Below, piece by piece: positions 17,115 to 26,206 of a stretch of DNA of 50,057 bases (position 1 is the first letter of the stretch; every line of letters starts with the position of its first letter). Location: NCBI RefSeq assembly GCF_018614135.1, contig NZ_JAGGOW010000074.1, forward strand, positions 1 through 50,057. Direction: 5' to 3'. The position numbers were made by a program, and so were the translations under genes. The notes under the pieces were generated by a model that did not search any database, had not been told where the DNA came from, and was given only the letters and a program-made list of their open reading frames with translations. The DNA is from Streptomyces sp. ISL-66 (GTDB taxonomy: Bacteria; Actinomycetota; Actinomycetes; Streptomycetales; Streptomycetaceae).

Positions 17115-19556
17115 CTACTTCTTCTTGTCCTTGGCCGTCGCCGGCTTCTTCCAGCCGATGTCCTGGTAGCGGGGCGCTCCCAGGCCGAAGGCGCCGGCGT
17201 TGGCCAGGCTCGGCTTCGCCGCGACGAGCTCGGGGCGCTGGTAGAGCGGGATGGAGCCGGCCGCGGCCCAGATCCGGGCGTCCGCCTTGCGCATCAGGTC
17301 GCGGGACTGCTCCTCGTCCAGCTCTCCGGCCGCCTGGTCGAAGAGCTGGTCGATGTGGTCGGTGCCGACCCGCGTGTAGTTCTGCTCGACCAGGAGCGAG
17401 CCGTCGGCGGCCGGCTCCGGCTTCGCGAAGATCGGCCGGGCGTCCGTCGCCGGGTAGGCGGTCGCGGGCCAGGAGTACAGGGCCAGGTCGTACTGGCCCG
17501 AGGCGATGTGGTCCTTGAAGAAGCTCTCGTCGGCCACCTTGGTGAGCTCCGTCTGCACGCCGACCTTCTGCAGCATCTGCGCGATCCGCTCGCCGACCGT
17601 GCGCAGCGCCTCCGAGCCGGGGCCCGCCGGCAGGACGAAGCGCAGGGTGAGCGCCTTGCCGTCCTTGGCGAGCACGTTGCCGGAGGTGCGGGCGGCCTGC
17701 TTGGCGGGGGTCGGGGCGACGCTGGCCTTGGCTCCCGGGTCCGCCGCGTCCGCCGCCTCGGGGGCGCTCTCGGCGTCCAGGGCCGGGCTGCGCTTGCCGT
17801 CGTCCACCGGGTCCGCCGCGGCCGCCTGCGCCGCCAGCGCGGCCTGGGCCGCCTGGGTGCGCAGCAGCTGCTCCTGGCCGGCCGCGAAGGGGGCGGGGGC
17901 GAGCACCGGCGATTGCCGGGCTCCGGCGGCGAAGGCGTCGGCGTCGACGATCTCCCCGTCGCGGCCGTACGCGCCTTCGGGCAGTTCGCTGCCCGCCGGG
18001 TCCTCGGGGCCTTCGGGGCGGCCGTCGGGGTGGTCCGGGCGGTCGGCCCTCAGGGCCGCCTTGCCCCCGGCCGCGGGCTTGTCGTCGCCGTTGCGCTCGT
18101 CGTCCTGGCCGACGATGTAGAGCCCGTCGTTGCCGGTGCCGGGGCCCGACGGGGTCTTCCCATCGTCGTGCTCCTTGGCCGCCTCGGCGCCCGCCTTCGC
18201 GCCGTTCGGCTCGGTGATCTTGCCGCCGCGGCGCCAGCCGGCGTCCGCGAGCAGGGCCTGCGAGGCCTGGGCGTCCTGGCCGCCGAGGGCGTCGCTGTTG
18301 TCGGCGTACGCCTGCTGCCCGGCCAGCGCCAGGTGGCTGCCCACGGGCTTCGCGGGCAGACCGAGCGGCTTGAGGACGATGTCGGCGAGGGCCTGGCGGT
18401 CCAGGGCGCGGGCCACGGCCCGGCGGACGCGCTCGTCGGCGAGCGGGCCGGTGGCCCCGTTCATGGCGAGCTGGGTGTAGGCGGGCTCCAGCGATTTGCG
18501 GACGGTGAAGCCGCGCAGCGCGGTCTGTTCCTGCGCGTACCGGTCGACCGCCTCCGCGCGCTTCTTGCGGGTCTCGCGTTCCGCCGCGGCCTTGGCCTCG
18601 TCCGTGCCGAAGGCGAGCGCCCACGACAGGGTGGCCTGCGCGGCCGTCACCGGGGCGCCGGGCCCGTGGGCCCCGTCGGCCTTGGCGGCCTCGCGGTGGG
18701 CCAGCGCGATCCGCTCGGCGCCCGTGCGGTCGATCTCGGCGAGGTCGAGCTTGCCGGCGGCCAGCGCGGCCGGGCGCTCGGTCCGGGGCACGGCGGTCAG
18801 GAGCAGGGAGTCGAGCTTGGCGGGGGCGCCCCACCAGCGCGGGTTGCGGGTCAGGGCGGCGGTGCCGGTCTTCTTGTCGATGGCGCCGAGCAAGAAGGGG
18901 CCGGCGGTGACCTTGAGGGTGCCCCGGGCGCCCTCGTTGAAGGCTTCCGGGGTGCCGGTGACCTGCTTGGGGTAGAGCGGGGTGAAGAGGGAGCGCCAGT
19001 CGGCGTACGGCTTGACGAAGGTGACCTTGACCTCGAGGTCCGTCTTGCCGCGCTCGATCTTCTCGATGCGGTCGTAGCCGGCGTTGCGCGCGGTCCAGTA
19101 CGCCGAGTCCTTGCCGTTCAGGGCCCGCCACTGGGCGACGAAGTCGGCGGCGCCGATCTCCCGGCCGTCGCTCCACACCGCCTGCTGGTTGAGCTTGTAC
19201 AGGACGACCTGCTTGGGCTCCCGCTCGACGACCTCGGCCTTCTCCAGGTAGTCGGGATTGGCCACCGGGCGCCCCTTGCCGTTCAGCACGAACAGCTGGG
19301 GCAGCACTGCCCCGGCGATCCGGTGGGTGGCGGCGTCCGCGTCGGCCTGGAAGGTGTTCAGGGTGCCGGGCAGGGCGTCCACGGCCCAGCGCAGCACCCC
19401 GCCGTCGGCGACCTTGTCGCGGGTCGTGGCCGCGATGTCCTGCCCCGCCGCGGCCGGGCCGCCCTCGTCGTCACCCGCGCCGCATCCCGTGAGCAGCGGC
19501 AGTGCAAGAACTCCCGAGGTCAGGAGCGCCAAGGACCTGCGCCTTCTCTGGGACAT
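17115..19556 (-). CDS. Solitary family-5 solute-binding lipoprotein with a large insert
   Basis: This 813-residue protein has a signal peptide and lipobox (LPLLTGC, lipidated C25), then an SBP family 5 domain: VWSDGREIGAADFVAQW near residue 127, DERVRRAVARALDRQALAD at 374-392. Between about residues 445 and 632 the domain is interrupted by a low-complexity, Asp/Gly/Pro/Ala-rich insert. After it the fold resumes (ALTLRFVLPAGPGSEALRTV). It has no permease or ATPase partner nearby and so may share one, or act as a receptor or scaffold. Most family members are 500-600 residues. It is divergent from the small gene at 19944 and read from its own promoter. Confidence 0.88.
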   Translation of the reverse strand: MSQRRRRSLALLTSGVLALPLLTGCGAGDDEGGPAAAGQDIAATTRDKVADGGVLRWAVDALPGTLNTFQADADAATHRIAGAVLPQLFVLNGKGRPVANPDYLEKAEVVEREPKQVVLYKLNQQAVWSDGREIGAADFVAQWRALNGKDSAYWTARNAGYDRIEKIERGKTDLEVKVTFVKPYADWRSLFTPLYPKQVTGTPEAFNEGARGTLKVTAGPFLLGAIDKKTGTAALTRNPRWWGAPAKLDSLLLTAVPRTERPAALAAGKLDLAEIDRTGAERIALAHREAAKADGAHGPGAPVTAAQATLSWALAFGTDEAKAAAERETRKKRAEAVDRYAQEQTALRGFTVRKSLEPAYTQLAMNGATGPLADERVRRAVARALDRQALADIVLKPLGLPAKPVGSHLALAGQQAYADNSDALGGQDAQASQALLADAGWRRGGKITEPNGAKAGAEAAKEHDDGKTPSGPGTGNDGLYIVGQDDERNGDDKPAAGGKAALRADRPDHPDGRPEGPEDPAGSELPEGAYGRDGEIVDADAFAAGARQSPVLAPAPFAAGQEQLLRTQAAQAALAAQAAAADPVDDGKRSPALDAESAPEAADAADPGAKASVAPTPAKQAARTSGNVLAKDGKALTLRFVLPAGPGSEALRTVGERIAQMLQKVGVQTELTKVADESFFKDHIASGQYDLALYSWPATAYPATDARPIFAKPEPAADGSLLVEQNYTRVGTDHIDQLFDQAAGELDEEQSRDLMRKADARIWAAAGSIPLYQRPELVAAKPSLANAGAFGLGAPRYQDIGWKKPATAKDKKK

Positions 19557-19943
19557 GGGTGGTACCTCCGGGGCGGGGCGTGGGCGGGGCGGGGCGTGAG
19601 AAGGGGGGCCTTGATCACGTTCGGCGGTATATGGAGCTGATCACACTGGGTGCCGAAACCCACTGAAATCGACACCTCGCCGCACCCGTCGCAGGGGACC
19701 CTCGCCACGCCGCGAACCCCACCCGTGCGGACCAATCCGGCTTGCGCCCCCCGTTGCCGCCGGGAGGCGCCCCGGACGGGCGTTCCCCCGTAAGAGGGAC
19801 GAAAATGGGGTCAGGAGGGGCGCACGGTTCGCGCCTGCGCGCCCGCAATCGCTGCACGTCCCTTCACAACCGGGGACGTAAGGCGCGACACTCGCAGGCG
19901 CACATGAGCGTTGCCACCGCACCTGCGGAAGTGAGGGCAAGTC
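19557..19943. promoter_or_regulatory. Divergent intergenic region with repeated TGATCAC and a hairpin
   Basis: This 387-bp region separates the leftward binding protein from the rightward small gene. TGATCAC occurs at 19612-19618 and 19638-19644, flanking TATAT-rich sequence that could hold the leftward -10 box. An inverted repeat ACGTCCC (19856-19862) / GGGACGT (19873-19879) with a 10-nt loop lies about 65 bp before the rightward start. No ORF of coding quality was seen. Confidence 0.4.
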
Positions 19944-20165
19944 ATGTCCCTGCAAGATGATTTGACAGCCGTACGACGCAGCCTGAACGAGCTGGTCCGC
20001 TCCGTGGAGCGGCTCGAACAGGACGTCGCCCGGCAAACCCCGGCCGCCCCCAGGCCCGCGGCCCGGGGTCCGATGGTCAGCGTCCCGGACACCCCGTACG
20101 ACAGTTCGCTGTGGACGGACTCCGACGACGAGGGGCTCGGCGCCCGGGACCGCCGCGCGCCCTGA
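19944..20165 (+). CDS. 73-residue coiled-coil protein, conserved hypothetical
   Basis: The product starts with an amphipathic helix (residues 1-31: heptad-spaced Leu/Val with MSLQDDLTAVRRSLNELV), likely a short coiled coil. A Pro/Ala linker and an acidic tail (SLWTDSDDEG) follow. The ATG at 19944 has a purine-rich GAGGGCAAG upstream. It lies 96 bp before the succinate dehydrogenase operon and is separated from it by a hairpin, so it may be an independent short transcript. No function is known to me. Confidence 0.65.
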   Translation: MSLQDDLTAVRRSLNELVRSVERLEQDVARQTPAAPRPAARGPMVSVPDTPYDSSLWTDSDDEGLGARDRRAP

Positions 20166-20191
20166 CCCCTGCTCGACGCACACCCCACCGG

Positions 20192-20222
20192 ACCCGGCCA
20201 CCGACAGTGACGGCGGCCGGGT
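20192..20222 (+). terminator. Hairpin between the small gene and the succinate dehydrogenase operon
   Basis: ACCCGGCC (20192-20199) pairs with GGCCGGGT (20215-20222), with a further CCG/CGG pairing inside. It may end the small transcript or only attenuate read-through, since the next start is 40 bp away. Confidence 0.55.
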
Positions 20223-20261
20223 CTCCTGGGCCACCCCTCATCACTCCACCCGGAGTCCCTC

Positions 20262-21086
20262 TTGGCCACAGGCACACAACCACCAGCCCAGCGGCCCGCC
20301 GGCGTCCACGACGCCTCGCGGGCCGCGATCGCTGCCCGGCACCTGCGGACCGACCGGTGGTGGCTGGCGCCCGCCGGCACCGCGGCCGGGCTGCTCGCCT
20401 TCATCGTCTACTCGACCTGGCGGGCATTCGCCAATGCCGACTACTACGCGGCCCCCTACGTCTCCCCGTTCTACTCCCCGTGTCTCGCGGAGAACTGCCA
20501 GGAGATGCGCGGGGGACCGAACCTCGACCTCTTCGGCAGCTGGTGGGGCCTGTCCCCCGCGCTGCTCATCCTGATCTTCCCGCTCGGCTTCCGGCTGACC
20601 TGCTACTACTACCGCAAGGCCTACTACCGGGGCTTCTGGGCCTCGCCGCCCGCCTGCGCGGTCGCCGAGCCGCACGCCTCGTACAGCGGTGAGACCCGCT
20701 TCCCGCTGATCTTCCAGAACATGCACCGGTACTTCTTCTACGCGGCGATGCCGGTCGCGGGCATCCTCACCTACGACACCGTGCTGACCTTCCGAAACGA
20801 CCGGTACGAGTGGGGCCACATGGGCCTCGGGACGCTGCTGTTCCTCGTCAACATCACGCTGATCTGGGCCTACACGCTGTCCTGTCACTCCTGCCGGCAC
20901 ATCATGGGCGGCCGCCTCAAGCACTTCTCCAAGCACCCGGTGCGCTACCGCCTGTGGGGCTGGATCAGCGGGCTCAACACCCGCCACATGCAGCTGGCGT
21001 GGGCCTCCCTGATCAGCGTCGCCGCGTGCGATTTCTACGTGTACCTGGTGGCCAGCGGCGCCTTCGACGACCCGAGGATCTTCTGA
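20262..21086 (+). CDS. Succinate dehydrogenase membrane-anchor subunit (Sdh1 type)
   Basis: This 274-residue protein anchors the soluble dehydrogenase and passes electrons to menaquinone. Five membrane helices are predicted, at roughly 35-55, 95-115, 155-175, 187-207 and 245-265. The start is TTG 20262-20264 with GGAG upstream. Size, order and neighbours match the anchor of the mycobacterial Sdh1 complex (273 residues, as I recall). A CHSCRH motif at residues 208-213, with C74, C79, C114 and C132 elsewhere, recalls the membrane-embedded Rieske-type cluster described for mycobacterial Sdh1 in place of heme. That assignment is an inference. Confidence 0.85.
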   Translation: MATGTQPPAQRPAGVHDASRAAIAARHLRTDRWWLAPAGTAAGLLAFIVYSTWRAFANADYYAAPYVSPFYSPCLAENCQEMRGGPNLDLFGSWWGLSPALLILIFPLGFRLTCYYYRKAYYRGFWASPPACAVAEPHASYSGETRFPLIFQNMHRYFFYAAMPVAGILTYDTVLTFRNDRYEWGHMGLGTLLFLVNITLIWAYTLSCHSCRHIMGGRLKHFSKHPVRYRLWGWISGLNTRHMQLAWASLISVAACDFYVYLVASGAFDDPRIF

Positions 21087-21087
21087 G

Positions 21088-23022
21088 ATGGCTCAAGTGG
21101 AACGGCAGCAGTGGGACCTGGTCGTGGTCGGCGCGGGCGGCGCCGGACTGCGGGCCGCGATCGAGGCCCGGGAGCGGGGCGCCCGTACGGCCGTGATCTG
21201 CAAGTCCCTCTTCGGCAAGGCCCACACCGTGATGGCGGAGGGCGGCATCGCCGCCTCCATGGGCAACGTCAACGAGGGTGACAACTGGCAGGTGCACTTC
21301 CGCGACACCATGCGCGGCGGCAAGTTCCTCAACCAGTGGCGGATGGCCGAGCTGCACGCCAAGGAGGCCCCGGACCGGGTCTGGGAGCTGGAGACCTGGG
21401 GCGCGCTGTTCGACCGGACGTCCGACGGGAAGATCTCGCAGCGCAACTTCGGCGGGCACGAGTACCCGCGCCTGGCGCACGTCGGCGACCGGACCGGGCT
21501 GGAGCTGATCCGCACCCTCCAGCAGAAGATCGTCCAGCTCCAGCAGCAGGACTTCGAGGAGTACGGGGACTACGAGGCCCGGCTCAAGGTCTTCCAGGAG
21601 TGCACGGTCACCCGGGTTTTGAAAGATCACGGCCCGAACGGCGGGGAGACCGTCGCCGGCGCCTTCTGCTACGAGCGCGAGACCGGCCGCTTCTTCGTCC
21701 TGGAGGCCCCGGCGGTCGTGCTGTGCACGGGCGGCATCGGCAAGTCCTTCAAGACCACCTCGAACTCCTGGGAGTACACGGGCGACGGCCACGCGCTGGC
21801 CCTGCTCGCGGGGGCGCCGCTGCTGAACATGGAGTTCGTGCAGTTCCACCCGACCGGCATGGTCTGGCCGCCCTCCGTGAAGGGCATCCTCGTCACCGAG
21901 TCGGTGCGCGGCGACGGCGGGGTGCTGCGCAACAGCGAGGGCAAGCGGTTCATGTTCGACTACATCCCGGACGTCTTCAAGGAGAAGTACGCGCAGTCCG
22001 AGGAGGAGGGCGACCGCTGGTACGAGGACCCGGACCACAACCGGCGCCCGCCCGAGCTGCTCCCCCGCGACGAGGTGGCCCGCGCCATCAACTCCGAGGT
22101 CAAGGCGGGACGCGGCACCCCGCACGGCGGGGTGTTCCTGGACGTGTCCACACGCATGCCGGCCGAGCGGATCAGGCGGCGGCTGCCGTCGATGTACCAC
22201 CAGTTCAAGGAGCTGGCGGACGTCGACATCACCGCCGAGCCGATGGAGGTCGGCCCGACCTGCCACTACGTGATGGGCGGCATCGCGGTCGACTCCGACA
22301 CGGCCGCCACGGTCGGGGTGCCCGGCCTCTTCGCCGCCGGCGAGGTCGCGGGCGGGATGCACGGCTCGAACCGGCTCGGCGGGAACTCCCTCTCCGACCT
22401 GCTGGTCTTCGGCCGCCGGGCCGGGCTGCACGCCGCGGAGCACGCGGCCGCCGCGGCGGGCCGGCTCCCGGTGGTGGACCAGGCCCAGGTGGACGAGGCG
22501 GCCGCGGAGGCGCTGGCGCCGTTCCATGCCGCCGAGGGCGCGGAGAACCCGTACACACTGCACCAGGAACTCCAGACGACCATGAACGACCTCGTCGGCA
22601 TCATCCGTCGCGAGGGCGAGATGACCGAGGCGCTGGAGAGGCTCCGGTCCCTGCGCGAACGGGCCTCCCGCGCCGGGGTCGAAGGACACCGGCAGTTCAA
22701 TCCGGGCTGGCACCTGGCGCTGGACCTGCGGAACATGCTGCTGGTCAGCGAGTGCGTGGCCCGCGCGGCCCTGGAGCGCACCGAGAGCCGGGGCGGACAC
22801 ACCCGCGAGGACTGCCCGTCGATGGAGCGGTCCTGGCGGCCGGTGAACCTGCTGTGCCGGCCGGTCACCGGGCCCGGTGGAAAGGCGGCTCCCGAGGACC
22901 CGGCGGCGGACCGGATCGAGCTGACCCGGGTGCGCACCGAACCCATCCGACCCGACCTGCTCGCGCTCTTCGAGAAGGAAGAGCTGGTCAAGTACCTCGC
23001 CGAAGAGGAGCTCTACGGGTGA
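21088..23022 (+). CDS. sdhA: Succinate dehydrogenase/fumarate reductase flavoprotein subunit
   Basis: The catalytic subunit oxidises succinate to fumarate with covalently bound FAD. The 644-residue protein has the dinucleotide fold VVVGAGGAGLRAAIEA near residues 12-27, H46 in KAHTVMAEGGIAA as the likely histidyl-FAD site, HPTGM near 253-257, and NRLGGNSLSDLLVFGRRAG near 428-446. Length matches the Sdh1 flavoprotein. It starts one base after the anchor stop and overlaps the iron-sulfur gene in a GTGA junction, so all three are co-translated. Whether it mainly runs as succinate dehydrogenase or fumarate reductase cannot be told from sequence. Confidence 0.95.
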   Translation: MAQVERQQWDLVVVGAGGAGLRAAIEARERGARTAVICKSLFGKAHTVMAEGGIAASMGNVNEGDNWQVHFRDTMRGGKFLNQWRMAELHAKEAPDRVWELETWGALFDRTSDGKISQRNFGGHEYPRLAHVGDRTGLELIRTLQQKIVQLQQQDFEEYGDYEARLKVFQECTVTRVLKDHGPNGGETVAGAFCYERETGRFFVLEAPAVVLCTGGIGKSFKTTSNSWEYTGDGHALALLAGAPLLNMEFVQFHPTGMVWPPSVKGILVTESVRGDGGVLRNSEGKRFMFDYIPDVFKEKYAQSEEEGDRWYEDPDHNRRPPELLPRDEVARAINSEVKAGRGTPHGGVFLDVSTRMPAERIRRRLPSMYHQFKELADVDITAEPMEVGPTCHYVMGGIAVDSDTAATVGVPGLFAAGEVAGGMHGSNRLGGNSLSDLLVFGRRAGLHAAEHAAAAAGRLPVVDQAQVDEAAAEALAPFHAAEGAENPYTLHQELQTTMNDLVGIIRREGEMTEALERLRSLRERASRAGVEGHRQFNPGWHLALDLRNMLLVSECVARAALERTESRGGHTREDCPSMERSWRPVNLLCRPVTGPGGKAAPEDPAADRIELTRVRTEPIRPDLLALFEKEELVKYLAEEELYG

Positions 23023-23792
23023 CTACCTACGATGCCGCGTTCCGGATCTGGCGGGGCGACGCGGAGGGCGGCGAGCTGCGCGACTTCACCGTGGAGGTGA
23101 ACGACGGGGAGGTGGTGCTGGACATCGTCCACCGGCTCCAGGCCACCCAGGCCTCCGACCTCGCGGTGCGCTGGAACTGCAAGGCGGGCAAGTGCGGTTC
23201 GTGCAGCGCGGAGATCAACGGGCGGCCGCGGCTGCTGTGCATGACGCGCATGTCGACGTTCTCCCGCGAGGAGACGATCACGGTCACCCCGCTGCGGGCC
23301 TTCCCGGTCGTCCGCGACCTGGTGACGGACGTGTCCTTCAACTACCAGAAGGCGCGCGAGATCCCGGCCTTCGTGCCGCCCGCGGGGGTGGCTCCCGGCG
23401 AGTACCGGATGCAGCAGATCGACGTGGAGCGCTCGCAGGAGTTCAGGAAGTGCATCGAGTGCTTCCTGTGCCAGGACACCTGCCACGTGGTGCGTGACCA
23501 CGAGGAGAACAAGACCGCCTTCGCCGGCCCGCGCTTCCTGATGCGGGTGGCCGAGCTGGACATGCACCCGCTGGACGCGGCGGGCGAGGCGGGACTGGAC
23601 CGCAAGCGCACGGCCCAGGAGGAGCACGGGCTCGGCTACTGCAACATCACCAAGTGCTGCACGGAGGTCTGCCCGGAGGGCATCAAGATCACCGACAACG
23701 CCCTGATCCCGCTGAAGGAGCGGGCCGTGGACCGCAAGTACGACCCCCTGGTGTGGCTGGGGAGCAAGATCGGACGCCGTTCCGCTCGATAG
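23019..23792 (+). CDS. sdhB: Succinate dehydrogenase/fumarate reductase iron-sulfur subunit
   Basis: This 257-residue subunit transfers electrons from FAD to the membrane anchor. A [2Fe-2S] ferredoxin domain is shown by C54, C59, C62 and C74 (NCKAGKCGSC...LLC). Two further clusters are shown by C145/C148/C151 plus C155 (CIECFLCQDTC) and C208, C213/C214, C218. The start is GTG 23019-23021, overlapping the flavoprotein TGA. A longer open frame extends upstream but it only shadows the flavoprotein gene. Last gene of the operon, followed by a strong terminator. Confidence 0.95.
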   Translation: MTTYDAAFRIWRGDAEGGELRDFTVEVNDGEVVLDIVHRLQATQASDLAVRWNCKAGKCGSCSAEINGRPRLLCMTRMSTFSREETITVTPLRAFPVVRDLVTDVSFNYQKAREIPAFVPPAGVAPGEYRMQQIDVERSQEFRKCIECFLCQDTCHVVRDHEENKTAFAGPRFLMRVAELDMHPLDAAGEAGLDRKRTAQEEHGLGYCNITKCCTEVCPEGIKITDNALIPLKERAVDRKYDPLVWLGSKIGRRSAR

Positions 23793-23818
23793 CCGCCCCC
23801 ACCGTTCACCGCGCGGGA

Positions 23819-23867
23819 CGCGATGCCCCCCGACACCGTCGTTGACGTGGTGTCGGGGGGCATCGCG
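23819..23867 (+). terminator. Terminator of the succinate dehydrogenase operon
   Basis: A perfect 19-bp stem (23819-23837 with 23849-23867) encloses an 11-nt loop, 27 bp past the sdhB stop. The arms include CCCCCC/GGGGGG. Confidence 0.92.
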
Positions 23868-23995
23868 GTGCGCGGGTGGGGCTGGACCGGCTGCCGGGGC
23901 CCGGGGTGCGCCCCCGAGGTGCGCCCGGGGGCGCCCCGGGCGGGCCCGGCGATCTCCGGGTGCGAGGGCGAGGAACCGCCCATACTCTCCCAAAT

Positions 23996-26143
23996 GTGAC
24001 TCCGCCGAGAAGCAGGACGCAGCGCCGCACCGCCGCCGGGATATCCCTCCGTGCCACCCTCGCGCTGGCCGCCGCCCTGCTGGCGGCCGGCGGCTGGGCG
24101 ACGGCCGCCGCGCCGCCCGCCCGCGCCGACGATCCCGTCACCCTCTCCCAGCAGGGGCAGATCACCGACCGCGTGGGCGCCCTGGGCGACCGCAAGGCGG
24201 CCGTCACCGCCGCGCTGGACAAGCTGTACGCCGACCGGAAGATCCAGCTGTTCGTCACGTACGTCCGCGACTTCTCCGGCCGCTCCGCGCAGAGCTGGGC
24301 CGACGCCACCGCCCAGAAGAACGGCCTCGGCCAGAACGACGTCCTGCTCGCCGTCGGCACCGGCGCCCGCCAGTACGCCTATTCGGCCGACACCGAGTCC
24401 GGCTTCACCAAGGAGCAGCTCGCCGCGGTCGCACAGACCGCCATCGAGCCGGCCCTACGGAAGAACGACTGGGCGGGCGCCGCGATCGGCGCCGCGAACG
24501 GCTACGACGCGGTCCTCGGCGGGCAGCCCGTGCCGGTGCCCGCCATCGTCCCCGGCGAGCCGGACCCGGGCGGCGCCGGGGCGAGCGGCGAGAGCGGCGA
24601 GAGCGGCGCCGGGGACCTCGTCCTGCCGGTGGTCGCGGTCGGCGCGGCCGGCGCCCTCGGCGCGTACGCGTACACCCGCCGCAAGCGCGGCGGGTCCGCG
24701 GGCGGTCGCGGTGGCCGCGGTGGCGGTTCGAAGACCACCGGCTGGTCCGGGCAGGACACCGCGCCCGCGCCGGTGCCGCTGCCCGATCTGGACGCCAGGG
24801 CCAAGACCGTGCTGGTGGAGACCGACGACGCGATCCGCACCAGCACCGAGGAACTCGGCTTCGCCACCGCCCAGTTCGGCGAGGAGGCGGTGTCGGCGTT
24901 CACGGCGGCCGTGGACTTCGGGAAGGGCGAGCTGACGGCCGCGTTCCGGCTGCGCCAGCAGCTCGACGACGCCTACCCGGAGGACGACGCCACCCGCCGC
25001 CGGATGCTGGACGAGATCGTGGCCCGCTGCACGGAGGCGAACCGGAGGCTCGACGCCGAGTCGGCCGACTTCGACCGGCTGCGGGACCTGGAGAAGAACG
25101 CCCCGCAGGCCCTGGCCACCGTGGAGGCCCACTTCCGTGCGCTGACGGGCCGCACGACGACGGCCGAGGCCACCCTCACGGCCCTCGGCCGGCAGTACGC
25201 GGACTCCGCGTCCGCGCCCGTGGCCGCCAACCCCGAACAGGCCAAGGACCGGCTGCTGTTCGCGACGAGCAGCCTCGGCGAGGTCCGCGCCGCGATCGCC
25301 GCCGGGGACAACGGCAAGGCCGCCGTGCACGTCCGGGCGGCGGAGGGCGCCGTGGACCAGGCGGCGACCTTGGTAGACGCGGTCGAGCGGCGGGCGCAGG
25401 AGCTCGCGGAGGCCGCCGGGAAACTGCCCGTCGCGCTGAACGAGACGGACACGGACCTCGCCGACGCGCGGGGACTGCTGACCGGAACCACCGAGGGCAC
25501 CTCCACCGCCGATCTGCGCGGCCGGATCGGCCGGGCGGAGGCCGTGGTGGCCGACGTGCGGCAGGAGCAGAGCGCCGGCCGGTACGACCCGATGGACGCC
25601 CTGCGCCGCGTGGAGGAGGCCGACGCGGCCCTCGACGAGGCCTTGGCGGGGGCCCGCGAGCGCGAGTCGGGCCGCCAGCGGGCGACGGCCCTGCTCGACC
25701 AGGCCCAGCTCACGGCCCGCAGCGCGATCGGCGCGGCGGCGGACTACATCACCACCAGCCGGGGCGCGGTCGGCAGTCAGGCCCGTACGCGGCTGGCGGA
25801 GGCTCAGCGCCACCTGGAGCGGTCCACGTCCCTGGCGGCCTCGGACCCGCCGGGCGCGGTGGCCGGGGCGCAGCAGGCGGACTCCCTCGCGCGGCAGGCG
25901 CAGCAGCTGGCCGAGCAGGACGTGGAGGCGTACCAGAACCCGTACGGCAGCGGCGGCGGCCGGCGCCAGGGCGGCGGCATGAGCGGCGCGGTGCTCGGCG
26001 GGATCATCCTCGGCGAGATCCTGAACGGCGGCCGTCGCGGCGGGGGTTTCGGCGGGGGCTTCGGCGGCGGGGGCGGGAGCGGCCCCGGTTCCTTCGGCGG
26101 CGGCGGGACCCGCGGCCGCATGGGCGGCGGCGGCCGCTTCTGA
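23996..26143 (+). CDS. TPM-domain membrane protein with coiled-coil and Gly-rich tail
   Basis: The 715-residue product has an N-terminal signal region (residues 18-43, ending PPARA), a TPM domain at about 47-180 (QITDRVGALGDRKAAV ... NDVLLAVGTGARQYAYS), one membrane helix at 207-227, then a long cytoplasmic part of Ala/Glu/Arg-rich helices likely to form coiled coils. The tail is Gly/Phe/Arg-rich (GGGFGGGFGGGGGSG). The start was set at GTG 23996-23998: CATACT lies 9 nt upstream and no ribosome site is visible, so the transcript may be leaderless. TPM proteins act in membrane-associated processes such as photosystem II repair; the role here is unknown. It precedes a PspA gene by 63 bp. Confidence 0.85.
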   Translation: MTPPRSRTQRRTAAGISLRATLALAAALLAAGGWATAAAPPARADDPVTLSQQGQITDRVGALGDRKAAVTAALDKLYADRKIQLFVTYVRDFSGRSAQSWADATAQKNGLGQNDVLLAVGTGARQYAYSADTESGFTKEQLAAVAQTAIEPALRKNDWAGAAIGAANGYDAVLGGQPVPVPAIVPGEPDPGGAGASGESGESGAGDLVLPVVAVGAAGALGAYAYTRRKRGGSAGGRGGRGGGSKTTGWSGQDTAPAPVPLPDLDARAKTVLVETDDAIRTSTEELGFATAQFGEEAVSAFTAAVDFGKGELTAAFRLRQQLDDAYPEDDATRRRMLDEIVARCTEANRRLDAESADFDRLRDLEKNAPQALATVEAHFRALTGRTTTAEATLTALGRQYADSASAPVAANPEQAKDRLLFATSSLGEVRAAIAAGDNGKAAVHVRAAEGAVDQAATLVDAVERRAQELAEAAGKLPVALNETDTDLADARGLLTGTTEGTSTADLRGRIGRAEAVVADVRQEQSAGRYDPMDALRRVEEADAALDEALAGARERESGRQRATALLDQAQLTARSAIGAAADYITTSRGAVGSQARTRLAEAQRHLERSTSLAASDPPGAVAGAQQADSLARQAQQLAEQDVEAYQNPYGSGGGRRQGGGMSGAVLGGIILGEILNGGRRGGGFGGGFGGGGGSGPGSFGGGGTRGRMGGGGRF

Positions 26144-26206
26144 CGGCCGCGCCCCACGGCCGCACCGACCCCACTCCCCCTTCGGCTTCCCCAAGGAGAC
26201 AGCACC

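Noticed and set aside
19641..20404. Two overlapping 197-codon minus-strand frames across the small gene at 19944 and the anchor gene
   Set aside because: No ribosome site, no domain, Arg/Ser/Pro-rich shadow composition, antisense to the succinate dehydrogenase operon.
21336..23022. Long upstream extension of the iron-sulfur subunit frame
   Set aside because: The extension only reads sdhA out of frame. GTG 23019 gives the family N-terminus and a normal overlap.
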